Assembly (NCBI GenBank): GCA_027459625.1 | Contig: DAIDHP010000038.1 | Coordinates: 1-39,509 of the forward strand | Length of the DNA: 39,509 bases | Origin: Chthonomonadales bacterium | GTDB lineage: Bacteria > Armatimonadota > Chthonomonadetes > Chthonomonadales > CAJBBX01 | Reading direction: 5' to 3' | In this document: in pieces, positions 24,105-32,350 of the stretch | Numbering within the stretch: the first letter of the stretch is position 1 | Layout: each line of letters begins with the position of its first letter | Position numbers and translations under genes: made by a program | The notes under the pieces: generated by a model | What the model saw: only the letters and a program-made list of their open reading frames with translations | Databases searched by the model: none | What the model was told of the DNA's origin: nothing

Positions 24105-25382
24105 TTATCTTCGTTTCACTCGGTACTCCTCCAACCTTCCAGCGAGGTCTCGAGTGATCTCCGCACGGACATGGATGCTATCCTCCCTGTAGTCCGCATG
24201 GATCACCCTGCCGTATTCGTAGCATTGAGCGAGGAGATTACTGCGGGAGTAGGGGATATGGAGCGTGACGGGCACAAGAAGGGATTTGATGACGCGAACG
24301 ATATGATCCATAACGCTTGGAACGCCCTCCGCAGTGCGCGCGGAGATGTAGCAACTGTTCGGATCGTTGGCGACCATCTCCCGAAGCAAGTAATGGTCGC
24401 TGACGCGATCCGACTTGTTGAGGACGGTGATGATCGGCTTCTCCGCCGCGCCCAACTCTTCAAGCGTGGTCATCACAGCCGCCATCTGCAACTCCCTCTG
24501 CGGGGCGCTGGCGTCCACCACGTGTATCAGGAAATCCGCCTCGCACACCTCCTCGAGCGTGGCTCGGAAGGCGGCGACGAGGTCGTGCGGGAGATTGCGG
24601 ATGAATCCCACGGTGTCGGTGAGCAAAATCGCCCAGCCATCCGGCAGTATCACGCGGCGTGTGGTGGGGTCCAGAGTGGCGAAGAGTTTCGGATCGGCGT
24701 AAACATCCGAACCGGAGAGCAGATTCAGTAGAGTCGACTTGCCGGAACTGGTGTATCCCACCAATGCGGCTGTGGGGAAGGGGAGACGGCGCCGCAGGTT
24801 GCGCTGCTGCTGACGCTGGCTCTGCACCTCCGCAAGCTCCTCCTGCAGGGCTCCGATGCGATCCCTCACCTTGCGTCGGTCGGTTTCCAGCTTCGTCTCG
24901 CCCGCGCCTCCACGAACTCCGATGCCTCCCTGCTGCCTCTCGAACTTGGTGTAGAGGTTCATAAGGCGTGGCAGGAGGTAGGTGAGTTGCGCCAACTCCG
25001 TCTGCAACTTGCCCTCTCGGGTGTGTGCGCGCTGGGCGAAGATGTCGAGGATAAGCTGGGTGCGGTCCACCACGCGGCATTGAACGATCTCCTGAAGGTT
25101 TCGCTGCTGGGTGGGCGTGAGTTCGCAATCCACCACCACGAAATCCGCCAGAGTGTCCCGAACGCCCGCCTCCAGTTCCTCGGACTTTCCTCGCCCGATG
25201 TAGTAAGCGGGGTCGGGGGTGGGGCGGTGCTGATGCAGTTCGCCGACCACGGTGCCGCCCGCCGTTCGAACAAGGGAGGTGAGCTCCTCGATGGCGTAAG
25301 GCTCCGCGTTCTCGTCTGTCTCGACGCAAACAAGAAAGGCGCGTTCGACGCTGTCTATGGTTTGGAGATTGGCTTTGGGCAT
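24105..25382 (-). CDS. hflX: GTPase HflX
   Basis: The 425-residue protein shows the HflX layout. An N-terminal domain with Tyr-x-x-Gly-x-Gly-Lys (about 60-66) is followed by a coiled coil around 160-200 with the Gly-Gly-x-Gly-Glu-Thr glycine-rich segment before it. The G domain has G1 at G209-Tyr-Thr-Ser-Ser-G214-K-S-T, G3 at D256-Thr-Val-Gly-Phe and G4 at N322-Lys-Ser-Asp. G1 carries Ser-Ser where Asn-Ala is usual. HflX binds the 50S subunit and splits stalled or hibernating ribosomes after stress. AAGGAAAG lies upstream of the ATG. It is the last gene of a minus-strand run after the MntA/HepT pair, 38 bases downstream of hepT. Confidence 0.93.
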   Translation of the reverse strand: MPKANLQTIDSVERAFLVCVETDENAEPYAIEELTSLVRTAGGTVVGELHQHRPTPDPAYYIGRGKSEELEAGVRDTLADFVVVDCELTPTQQRNLQEIVQCRVVDRTQLILDIFAQRAHTREGKLQTELAQLTYLLPRLMNLYTKFERQQGGIGVRGGAGETKLETDRRKVRDRIGALQEELAEVQSQRQQQRNLRRRLPFPTAALVGYTSSGKSTLLNLLSGSDVYADPKLFATLDPTTRRVILPDGWAILLTDTVGFIRNLPHDLVAAFRATLEEVCEADFLIHVVDASAPQRELQMAAVMTTLEELGAAEKPIITVLNKSDRVSDHYLLREMVANDPNSCYISARTAEGVPSVMDHIVRVIKSLLVPVTLHIPYSRSNLLAQCYEYGRVIHADYREDSIHVRAEITRDLAGRLEEYRVKRR

Positions 25383-25420
25383 GTTTCACGACTTTCCTTC
25401 ATAAGACATGACGATAGGCG

Positions 25421-25846
25421 TTATTCTGCATCCGGTTGGTTGACATATGCGAGGATCGCTTCGGTGTATTCCAAAAACGTGTCCATGTGATCCTTGATGA
25501 CGGTGTCGATCCTTGCAACATCGATGTTTTGATATTGATGCACAATATGGTTTCGCAGGTTCACCATTCGGACCATCTTAGTGGCTAAATCCGCCTGAAT
25601 GATCTCCTTGTCTCTTAAAAGACGGAAGCTATCCGAACTTGAATCGGGGATTCCTAGTTTGTAGTTCTTCAGGACATAATTCGCCAAATCCACCGCAGTT
25701 TCGCAAGCTCTCAAAAGGTTAAGGGTTGCGGCGTCCTGACGGGTGTAATCCTCCGTGAAGTTTCCGTCGCTGGCGAGGCGCTCCTCTCGCGCCCGGTTCA
25801 CGCACCTTTGGATGCTTTGAATTTTGGCAAGTATGATGTTTCTCAT
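25421..25846 (-). CDS. hepT: HepT-like HEPN toxin (DUF86)
   Basis: The 141-residue, all-helical HEPN protein carries the R-x4-H-x-Y motif as R98, H103 and Y105, counted from ATG 25846. HepT proteins are ribonucleases of the HEPN superfamily. In the characterised Shewanella system the cognate MntA adds AMP to the Tyr of this motif and so switches the toxin off; the same Tyr is present here. An upstream in-frame GTG (25855) is possible, but ATG 25846 has GAGGG eight bases before it and shares the TGATG junction with the mntA stop, typical of coupled translation. Confidence 0.88.
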   Translation of the reverse strand: MRNIILAKIQSIQRCVNRAREERLASDGNFTEDYTRQDAATLNLLRACETAVDLANYVLKNYKLGIPDSSSDSFRLLRDKEIIQADLATKMVRMVNLRNHIVHQYQNIDVARIDTVIKDHMDTFLEYTEAILAYVNQPDAE

Positions 25847-26256
25847 CAACCCCACCCTCTCGGGTCGTTTATAAAGGCTTTTATGATCTCCTTGCGCTCC
25901 TCGTTCAGCTTCTGATAGTAGGAGATGGTGAGCATTTCAAACTCGCCCGCCGCGAATTCGTCCGAGCAATAAATGCGTCGGTCCGCCCTTATGATCTCCA
26001 TTTGGAAGACGGTGGAGACGATGCGAAGGTTAATCAAGTCGATGGGCGTGCATAGCCTATCCACCAGGTCGATTTCGCATGGGGACAAAACCAAGGATCC
26101 GATCCCTCGCGCCGTGTCGGGCGGGAACAAAAGGGCGATATCCACGTCGCTATCCGCCCTTTCATACTCCGTACCATGAGTTCCGAAGAGATATATCGCC
26201 TGAACGGAGGGGTAATGGCTCAAGACAATTTGCATGATGATCTGTGATGTATCCAT
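25846..26256 (-). CDS. mntA: MntA-like nucleotidyltransferase antitoxin
   Basis: The 136-residue protein has the minimal nucleotidyltransferase signature G-(S)-x10-D-x-D as G25-T26 and D37-V-D39, with Thr in place of the usual Ser. MNT antitoxins transfer AMP from ATP to their HEPN partner. The gene precedes hepT and overlaps it by one base, which is the order of known MNT-HEPN pairs. It starts 29 bases after the stop of dapL, so the pair probably rides on the dapL transcript as well as any promoter of its own. Confidence 0.88.
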   Translation of the reverse strand: MDTSQIIMQIVLSHYPSVQAIYLFGTHGTEYERADSDVDIALLFPPDTARGIGSLVLSPCEIDLVDRLCTPIDLINLRIVSTVFQMEIIRADRRIYCSDEFAAGEFEMLTISYYQKLNEERKEIIKAFINDPRGWG

Positions 26257-26285
26257 GAATTCCCCTTCGTCAAAGCCATACTAGG

Positions 26286-27461
26286 CTATTTTATCCCCAT
26301 CGACTTGATTCGCTCCACAACCTCCGCCACGCGCTCGCCGTTCTTGTCGCCCATGACGGTCAGGGACATGCGTATGTATCCCTCGCCGCAATCCCCGTAT
26401 CCGACACCTGGTATCACAAGCACTCCCGTCTCCTCCAGCAACCTTTTGGCGAAATTCATGCTTGTCTCGCCCTTGGGGACGGGAGCCCACACGTAGAAAG
26501 TCGCCTTGGGCTTGGGGATGTTCCATCCGAGAGCGTTCAGACCGTCCACGAGGATGTCCCGGCGCTTGCGAATAAGGTTGAGGGTGGTGGAGTTGTCCAC
26601 GTGCTCGATCGCGTACGCCGCCGCGCGGGAGATGGCGGGGAACTGCTTGCTATCCACATTGGATTTCATTTTATTCAGGGTGGCCAAGGCATCCGCGTTG
26701 CCGAAAGCCATCGCGATGCGCCACCCCGTCATGTTGAACATCTTCGAGAAGGAGTGGAGTTCGATCACCACATCCTTGGCGCCCTCCACTTGCAGTGCCG
26801 AAGGCGGGCGGAACCCGTCGAAGGAGACCTCGGAGTAGGCTGCGTCGTTGATGAGCAGAAGGTTGTTCTCCTTGCAAAAAACCACGGCGTCCCTGTAGAA
26901 ATCCAAATTCGCCACGGCGCCGGTGGGGTTGTTGGGGTAGTTCAGCCAGAGAAGCTTGGCTTTGCGGGCGATGTCGGAGGGGATTGCGTTCAGGTCGGGC
27001 AGGAAACCCCTCTCCGCCTTGAGAGGAACGGTCACCGCCTCCCCGCCCGCCATGAGTGTGTTCACCTTGTAGACGGTGTAAGCGGGATCGGGAACGATGG
27101 AAATGTCGCCGGGATCGATGAACGCCCACGCGAGATGCGCCAACCCCTCCTTGGAGCCGATCATGAGGAGAGCCTCGGTTTTCGGATCGATCGGCACCCC
27201 GAAACGCTTTTCGAACCATCTGGAGACCGCCTCAAGGAAGAGTGTATCCCCGGCGGGGGTTTCATCGTAGCGATGGGTTTCAGGGTTTTTCGCCGCCTTG
27301 TAAAGCGCATCGATGATGGGGGCGGGCGTAGGCTGGTCGGGATCGCCGATACCCAAATCTATAAGATCCTTACCCTCCGCAATCGCCTTCGCCTTGGCGC
27401 GCGCAATTTCTCCGAAAAGGTATGGGGGGATTTTATCCAGTCTTTTGGCATGTTCTATCAC
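26286..27461 (-). CDS. dapL: LL-diaminopimelate aminotransferase-type class I/II aminotransferase
   Basis: The 391-residue PLP enzyme has Asp-Leu-Gly-Ile-Gly-Asp-Pro-Asp at 35-42, Asn-Tyr-Pro-Asn-Asn-Pro-Thr-Gly at 174-181, and the Schiff-base lysine K240 in Ser-Phe-Ser-Lys-Met-Phe-Asn-Met-Thr-Gly-Trp-Arg. The overall pattern is that of DapL, which converts tetrahydrodipicolinate to LL-diaminopimelate in one step for lysine and peptidoglycan synthesis. Closely related aminotransferases act on other substrates, so the exact reaction is inferred from motif similarity. The start is GTG with AGGAG nine bases upstream. It is followed by the toxin-antitoxin pair and hflX. Confidence 0.88.
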   Translation of the reverse strand: MIEHAKRLDKIPPYLFGEIARAKAKAIAEGKDLIDLGIGDPDQPTPAPIIDALYKAAKNPETHRYDETPAGDTLFLEAVSRWFEKRFGVPIDPKTEALLMIGSKEGLAHLAWAFIDPGDISIVPDPAYTVYKVNTLMAGGEAVTVPLKAERGFLPDLNAIPSDIARKAKLLWLNYPNNPTGAVANLDFYRDAVVFCKENNLLLINDAAYSEVSFDGFRPPSALQVEGAKDVVIELHSFSKMFNMTGWRIAMAFGNADALATLNKMKSNVDSKQFPAISRAAAYAIEHVDNSTTLNLIRKRRDILVDGLNALGWNIPKPKATFYVWAPVPKGETSMNFAKRLLEETGVLVIPGVGYGDCGEGYIRMSLTVMGDKNGERVAEVVERIKSMGIK

Positions 27462-27542
27462 TTGCCGGTTCTCCTCTGCAATCTCAAATTGAATATGTTC
27501 TTACGTTGTATATTATAACCCGTAACTCATTTGAAGTGTTGA

Positions 27543-27569
27543 AAACCCGGGCGGGCGTCATTCGCCCGG
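27543..27569 (-). terminator. Probable terminator after the six-hairpin glycosidase gene
   Basis: CCGGGCG (27547-27553) and CGCCCGG (27563-27569) form a GC-rich 7-bp stem with a nine-base loop. On the minus strand it runs into four T residues. It overlaps the stop codon at 27558-27560 and would separate the glycosidase gene from dapL. Confidence 0.6.
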
Positions 27570-30083
27570 CTTGGGCATGGGGACGCCTTTTCTCAGATAT
27601 CCCGTGATGAAGGCGGTCTGAGCGTAGTAGGTGTCCGTAAGCAGACCTTCGTAACCGCACGGCGTTCCATCCCAACGCTTCCAGTCCACCCCGGAGCCAA
27701 CGCCGTTCTGGAACACCCCGTCCTTGTAGCCCTGCAACATTTGGAAAAGAATATGATTCGCCTCGGCTCGCCGGTTGAGGGCGTAAAGCGCCTGAATATA
27801 GAAATAGGCGAAACTGCCCGTTGCGCCTCCGTTTTCATAGTCCTGGAAGGAGTCGGAGCCGTTATCCTTGTGGGGTTGCCCCAACACCCCTCCCCCCGCA
27901 TAATCCTTTCGTGTGATGGGTATCAGATTGCCAGGCATGCCTATCCGGAAATTATCGTAGCCGACCTCCCGCATCTTCGCCTGCATGCGATCCATGATGG
28001 CGTTCCCCTCCTTAGGGGTCACCAGCCCGTAATCGATCGCGATGCCGTTTACGAAGGTGAAATAGTAATCGTGCAGTTTGCCGTCCTCGCTCCTCCACCC
28101 CGCAAGCACGCCGGTGGCGGGATCGTAAAATGTCTTGTAATACACGTCCTTGATCATTTGCGCCCGGTGATCATACATTTTTTCCTGCGATGTGCGCCCG
28201 AGGCGTCGTTCCAGGTCCGCTGCGGAGAGGAAGGCGCGGTAATCCAGCGCGTTGGCGTAGGCGTCCTTCCACCCGAAGCTGATTACATCCCACCAGTTGC
28301 TCGACCATTGCCCCGCGCCGTCGATTCCGGTCCCGCTGATTCCGCTGCGGGTGGATTCGGATAGTCCGTCGCCGTCCGCGTCCGCCGCGATAATCCGGTT
28401 GGCGTATTTTTCCACATCCTTGATATGTTTTCGGAGCCACCCTATGTCGTGCTGACCGTCCGCGTAATCCCAGCTTGAGATGACCAGGGCGGGATCGGTG
28501 TCCATGAAGACCTTGTCGTCGCCCCCGTATCCTTGCGCCCCGGCGAAGTAGCGGTCAAGGCTCGTACGAACCATGTCAAGCGCGGTGAAGTGCGGGAAAA
28601 GTTGCGGGGTGAAATACGCCTGATCCGCATATTCGTACATGCAGAAGAGGCAGTTATCGCTAATGGAGTTGTTGGAGAGGATACCTACATCCGGCCGGAA
28701 CTGAAAAATGTTCAACCACCCGCGTTTTAAGCCCGCAAAATCGGGGTTGGAATCCACGATGGTTTTGTCAGGATAGACGTTGTCGATTTCGAGGTCGAGG
28801 GTGGTCGTGTGGTCGCCCTTCTCCTCACTCACGGTTGCGTCCGTGTTGTCGCGGCTGGCTGTTTGCAGCGCGAACTCCTCCTCCCTTGCATTCCTGTCGC
28901 CTGTGAAGCGCATAAAGGGGTTCCCTCCGTGCGCGTTGATCAGGAGGGAGCCGTGATCGGGGAAATGGAGCAGGAACGGAAACTCCAGAACTCCCAACGC
29001 CTTGAGCTTGCCCATCGGTCCAGGAGGCGTGACCGCCGCGTTGAATAGCATCCTGAGCGGCGAGGAGTTCAGCGCCAAATAGCCATTCGGGACCTGGCGC
29101 ACGATGACAATTCGGATGCTCTTGGGCTCGATCGTAAAGGTGAGATCGTCCTTTTCAAGGTTTCCAAGCGAGACATCGAGATATTGCACCACGCTCCCCT
29201 TTTGAACCAGACGAAACGATGAGTCGGCGGACGAGTGTTTTTCGCTCCATGAATTGGCGACCATATCCGCACCGCTCGGCGATTTCAGCAAGTTGCGATC
29301 AAGGTTTCCATTCCCGCTCTCATCCACGTCGAAGAAGGAGATTCCCGGGCGGTCCAGAGGGAAAGCGACTTTCAGCCATGGGGAAGCGAAGAATATCTCG
29401 GTTTTGGTGATGGTCCCCGTAACGCCCTTCGGCATCCCTCCCTTAAGCAGGGATATCGATCTTACGGGCTGGACGGATGTCGTCGGAGCGGGCGTGATCG
29501 GCTTCCCAACCCACTCGCCGAACACCTGCAGTTCACTCGCCTGGCAGTAGTTGGGGAACTGCTTGTTGGAGGATCGGGTGATGAAGAGACGGAAGTTATC
29601 GCTGACAACGGGAGGGAATCGCACCGAAATGGATGGGTGCGCACTATCCAAATTGACGTTCCGACATTTGAACAATTGCCGACACGCCTCGCCATTCCTT
29701 GGAAGGTATTCGCCAATGAAATCGACGGGGGCGCCGATGTCGGCACGCCACAACGTCATTTTGTCAATGCGGGCGTAGCGAGGAAAATGAATCCAGACCC
29801 AATGCGGGTGCGGTTTGCTTAAATCCGTGTGCCATCGGTTGAAGGCTGGCGGATCGTTGGGTCCTCGGATGATACCGTCTATCAAGCGACTTGCGGGAGC
29901 CTTTCCGCCCGGGTCGAACGGGGATCCATGCCACTCCGAATCGGCGGAGATTGTGGAGCCGTTGGAAGCCAGTGCGACGTTGATTTCATCGCCGTTTGCG
30001 GCGCGCGCGGTGAAAGCCGAAACAAGGAGGAATGCCACTCCGAATATCACGACGCACACGAACGCTCTCTTCCTGAAAGACAT
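27558..30083 (-). CDS. Secreted protein with F5/8-type (discoidin) domain and six-hairpin glycosidase-like domain
   Basis: The 841-residue product has a signal peptide (about 1-29, ending Ala-Arg-Ala-Ala). Residues 33-192 look like an F5/8 type C (CBM32-like) domain, with a conserved Trp-x-Trp-Ile-His-Phe core. A beta-sandwich fills about 215-430. From about 440 the sequence is helical with Trp, Asp and Gly motifs typical of (alpha/alpha)6 glycosidases (Asp-Ala-Asp-Gly-Asp-Gly-Leu, Trp-Trp-Asp-Val, and a late Tyr-Glu-Asn-Gly-Gly). I cannot name the GH family. The gene starts 13 bases after pyrF with a strong AGGAG, so a secreted hydrolase is co-transcribed with nucleotide synthesis, an unusual pairing. 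Confidence 0.7.
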   Translation of the reverse strand: MSFRKRAFVCVVIFGVAFLLVSAFTARAANGDEINVALASNGSTISADSEWHGSPFDPGGKAPASRLIDGIIRGPNDPPAFNRWHTDLSKPHPHWVWIHFPRYARIDKMTLWRADIGAPVDFIGEYLPRNGEACRQLFKCRNVNLDSAHPSISVRFPPVVSDNFRLFITRSSNKQFPNYCQASELQVFGEWVGKPITPAPTTSVQPVRSISLLKGGMPKGVTGTITKTEIFFASPWLKVAFPLDRPGISFFDVDESGNGNLDRNLLKSPSGADMVANSWSEKHSSADSSFRLVQKGSVVQYLDVSLGNLEKDDLTFTIEPKSIRIVIVRQVPNGYLALNSSPLRMLFNAAVTPPGPMGKLKALGVLEFPFLLHFPDHGSLLINAHGGNPFMRFTGDRNAREEEFALQTASRDNTDATVSEEKGDHTTTLDLEIDNVYPDKTIVDSNPDFAGLKRGWLNIFQFRPDVGILSNNSISDNCLFCMYEYADQAYFTPQLFPHFTALDMVRTSLDRYFAGAQGYGGDDKVFMDTDPALVISSWDYADGQHDIGWLRKHIKDVEKYANRIIAADADGDGLSESTRSGISGTGIDGAGQWSSNWWDVISFGWKDAYANALDYRAFLSAADLERRLGRTSQEKMYDHRAQMIKDVYYKTFYDPATGVLAGWRSEDGKLHDYYFTFVNGIAIDYGLVTPKEGNAIMDRMQAKMREVGYDNFRIGMPGNLIPITRKDYAGGGVLGQPHKDNGSDSFQDYENGGATGSFAYFYIQALYALNRRAEANHILFQMLQGYKDGVFQNGVGSGVDWKRWDGTPCGYEGLLTDTYYAQTAFITGYLRKGVPMPKPGE

Positions 30084-30096
30084 CTCTTTCTCCTTT

Positions 30097-30822
30097 CTAC
30101 GAAACAGCCGCTATCTCCTCCAATATACTCACCGCCGCTTGCACGGGATTGGGGACTGCGGTGATGGGGCGACCAATCACCAAGTAATCCGCGCCAAGAC
30201 GGATCGCCTCACCCGGAGTGAGCGTGCGCCGTTGATCGCCCTTATCCGATCCGGCGGGCCTCACGCCTGGTGTGACGATGAGGAAATCCTTCCCGCACGC
30301 CTCCCTCACGCTTTCGATCTCCCTCGGGGATGCGACCACTCCGTCCCCTCCGGCTTCCTTGACCATTTTCGCAAGGGATTTCACATAATCGGCGGGGTTG
30401 AGAGACACATGGAGTTCGTTCCTTAACTCCTCCTCCGCGATGCTGGTGAGAAGCGTCACTCCCAAAAGCAAGGGGGGCGCGAGTTCATTTTGAGAGGTGG
30501 ATTCACGCAACGCATCCGCCGCCGCCTTGATCATTCGAGAGCCGCCGGAGGCGTGCAGGTTCGTCATCCAAAGGTTGCGTTTCGCGATGGACCGCATCGC
30601 CCCTGCAACGGTGTTCGGGATGTCGTGCAGTTTCGCATCGTAGAATATCCTCTCGACCCCAACCTCCCTGAGGCGATCAAACACACTCATTCCGACGGCG
30701 TTTACTAACTCCAGCCCGACTTTAAACGCCCCCACGCACTCGTGAAGCGTTGATGCCAGGTGAAGGGCGTCGGGGAGGTTATCGACGTCCAACGGGAGGA
30801 TGATTCGATCTTTTGGATTCAT
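30097..30822 (-). CDS. pyrF: Orotidine-5'-phosphate decarboxylase
   Basis: The 241-residue protein has the catalytic array of OMP decarboxylase: D12, K34, and D62-Ala-K64-x-x-D67-Ile-Pro-Asn-Thr. The phosphate-binding end, Pro-Gly-Val-Arg then Gly-Asp-Gln-Arg-Arg and Gly-Arg-Pro-Ile, is also present. It makes UMP from OMP in the last step of pyrimidine synthesis. It overlaps the stop of the ABC ATPase gene by four bases (ATGA type), so the two are translated together. No other pyr gene is nearby. Confidence 0.95.
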   Translation of the reverse strand: MNPKDRIILPLDVDNLPDALHLASTLHECVGAFKVGLELVNAVGMSVFDRLREVGVERIFYDAKLHDIPNTVAGAMRSIAKRNLWMTNLHASGGSRMIKAAADALRESTSQNELAPPLLLGVTLLTSIAEEELRNELHVSLNPADYVKSLAKMVKEAGGDGVVASPREIESVREACGKDFLIVTPGVRPAGSDKGDQRRTLTPGEAIRLGADYLVIGRPITAVPNPVQAAVSILEEIAAVS

Positions 30823-31775
30823 CTGGATAGTTCCTTTGCCGGTTGCATTTCGTTTTCATCGGATCGTGTGCGGATATCCTCCCATACATCCCATAAATCG
30901 GGTTTTTTGAGGTAAATGGTGCGAACGCCTCCCGCCGGTGCGCGTAGCAACTTCGCCGCCTGCGATTGACCGTCCATCGCTCGGAACCGAATGCCTTTCT
31001 CGGTCTCCATCACCTCCACGTCGAATATTCCTCGAAGCGTTTTTCGCACATCCTCCGGATATAACGCCTCCACAATCACGGTATCTTTGCCGTGCGCTTT
31101 CATTAACTGCTCCCGAGTTCCGTGGGCAAGCGTCTGTCCTTCATCCAAGAGCAAAACGAAATCCGCCATCTCCGCCTCTAAGGAGGAAGTAGTGGATTGC
31201 ACCACCGCCGCACCTAGTGTGGTCTGCATTTGCAGAAGATGCCGATTGATGTTCTCCCGGGTATGTCTTGGAAGCGGGGCGAGGTCATTATCGAGCAGGA
31301 CAAGCAGGGGTTTGTGCACAATCGCGAGAGCCACTCGTAACGCGACAAGCTGGCAGGAGCTTAACTCCCGTACCGGGCAATCCCGCTGTTCGTAGAGGTC
31401 CGTGACATTTAACGCCTCCACCAGTCGCGCCGCCCGTTGCGAGGAGGGAAGGTTGTGGAGAATCAACGCTTGGCTGAGTATCTGATGGGGCGAGAAGAGT
31501 GAGGGGAGACGCTTGTCATTCGTGTATCCGATCGCTTTGGACATTGCTCGTGGCTGTTTGCCGAGAATACATATTCTTCCGGATTCCAAGGGGACGGATC
31601 CGGAGATCATCTTCAGAAGCGTCGTTTTACCGCTTGCGGCGGGACCAAATAGCGATAGTCTTTCTCCTCTTTCCAACTTGAAACTGACATCCCTCACCAA
31701 CTTCCATTTACCGGGTTTCGCCGTGGCATGGGTTATGTGTAAAACGGTATCGGTGGAGGGATGTACGTTTCTCAT
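30819..31775 (-). CDS. Degenerate ABC-type ATPase
   Basis: The 318-residue protein has an ABC nucleotide-binding domain in the first 215 residues and an about 100-residue unassigned C-terminal extension. Walker A is intact (G44-P-A-A-S-G-K-T51). The other motifs are altered. The Q-loop Gln is replaced by Asn/Asp (N86-D87). The signature is L138-S-S-C-Q rather than LSGGQ. The Walker B Asp D162 is followed by N163 instead of the catalytic Glu. The H-loop His is replaced by T196. It may bind ATP but hydrolyse it poorly or not at all. No membrane partner is adjacent. It lies between ybaB and pyrF, 26 bases after ybaB. Confidence 0.8.
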   Translation of the reverse strand: MRNVHPSTDTVLHITHATAKPGKWKLVRDVSFKLERGERLSLFGPAASGKTTLLKMISGSVPLESGRICILGKQPRAMSKAIGYTNDKRLPSLFSPHQILSQALILHNLPSSQRAARLVEALNVTDLYEQRDCPVRELSSCQLVALRVALAIVHKPLLVLLDNDLAPLPRHTRENINRHLLQMQTTLGAAVVQSTTSSLEAEMADFVLLLDEGQTLAHGTREQLMKAHGKDTVIVEALYPEDVRKTLRGIFDVEVMETEKGIRFRAMDGQSQAAKLLRAPAGGVRTIYLKKPDLWDVWEDIRTRSDENEMQPAKELSR

Positions 31776-31801
31776 TTTTCGAATACGGAGCGGGTTTTGT
31801 A

Positions 31802-32155
31802 TTAGAAGAGTCCGCCCGGAAGGTTGATGCCTCCCGTGACCCCCTTCATGATCTCCGTTTGCGTTTCCTCGGCTTTGTCTTCCGCTTCGCGAATTGCGGT
31901 GATGATGAGGTCCTGAAGCATCTCCACATCATCGGGGTCAACCGCTTCGGGCTTGATTTCAAGGTCCACCAATTTCCCTTTGCCTGTCACAATCGCCTTG
32001 ACCATCCCGCCTCCTGAAGTCGCTTCAACGCGAATCTCCTCAAGCTTCCCCTGGGCGTCGAGCATATCCTGCTGCATTTTTTGGGCTTGCTTCATCAGCT
32101 TGTTCATATCGCCCAAGCCGCCAAAACCAGCCCCGCCGCCAAAACCCTTTGACAT
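31802..32155 (-). CDS. ybaB: YbaB/EbfC family nucleoid-associated protein
   Basis: The 117-residue protein has a Gly/Met-rich N-terminus, a helix with Met-Lys-Gln-Ala-Gln-Lys-Met-Gln, and the conserved Gly-Gly-Gly-Met-Val-Lys-Ala and Asp-Pro-Asp-Asp-Val-Glu-Met-Leu-Gln-Asp-Leu segments. EbfC-type proteins bind DNA as dimers. The gene normally sits between dnaX and recR; here dnaX precedes it but recR does not follow. AAGGAG eight bases before ATG 32155 selects this start over an upstream in-frame codon at 32191. Confidence 0.93.
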   Translation of the reverse strand: MSKGFGGGAGFGGLGDMNKLMKQAQKMQQDMLDAQGKLEEIRVEATSGGGMVKAIVTGKGKLVDLEIKPEAVDPDDVEMLQDLIITAIREAEDKAEETQTEIMKGVTGGINLPGGLF

Positions 32156-32350
32156 TCCTAATTCTCCTTTTCGGGTGTCCGTATCATTCAATCCCTGGGA
32201 TATTTGGTATCCAAGAGGGACATAAAGAACGTGTGATCTATTCCAATACGTGTCATTGCAAAAGATGGTGTATTAAAAATTTCGTCCGTCATCAAAAACG
32301 CGACGCACGCCCTGTGTCGAGAGCCAAACAATCTCCTTGATTCATTCAGA

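Noticed and set aside
24460-25389. 309-codon minus-strand open frame
   Set aside because: It is a shifted reading of hflX with Arg/Gly/Pro-rich composition; all HflX motifs are in the other frame.
26601-27518. 305-codon plus-strand open frame
   Set aside because: It is antisense to dapL, which has all aminotransferase motifs.
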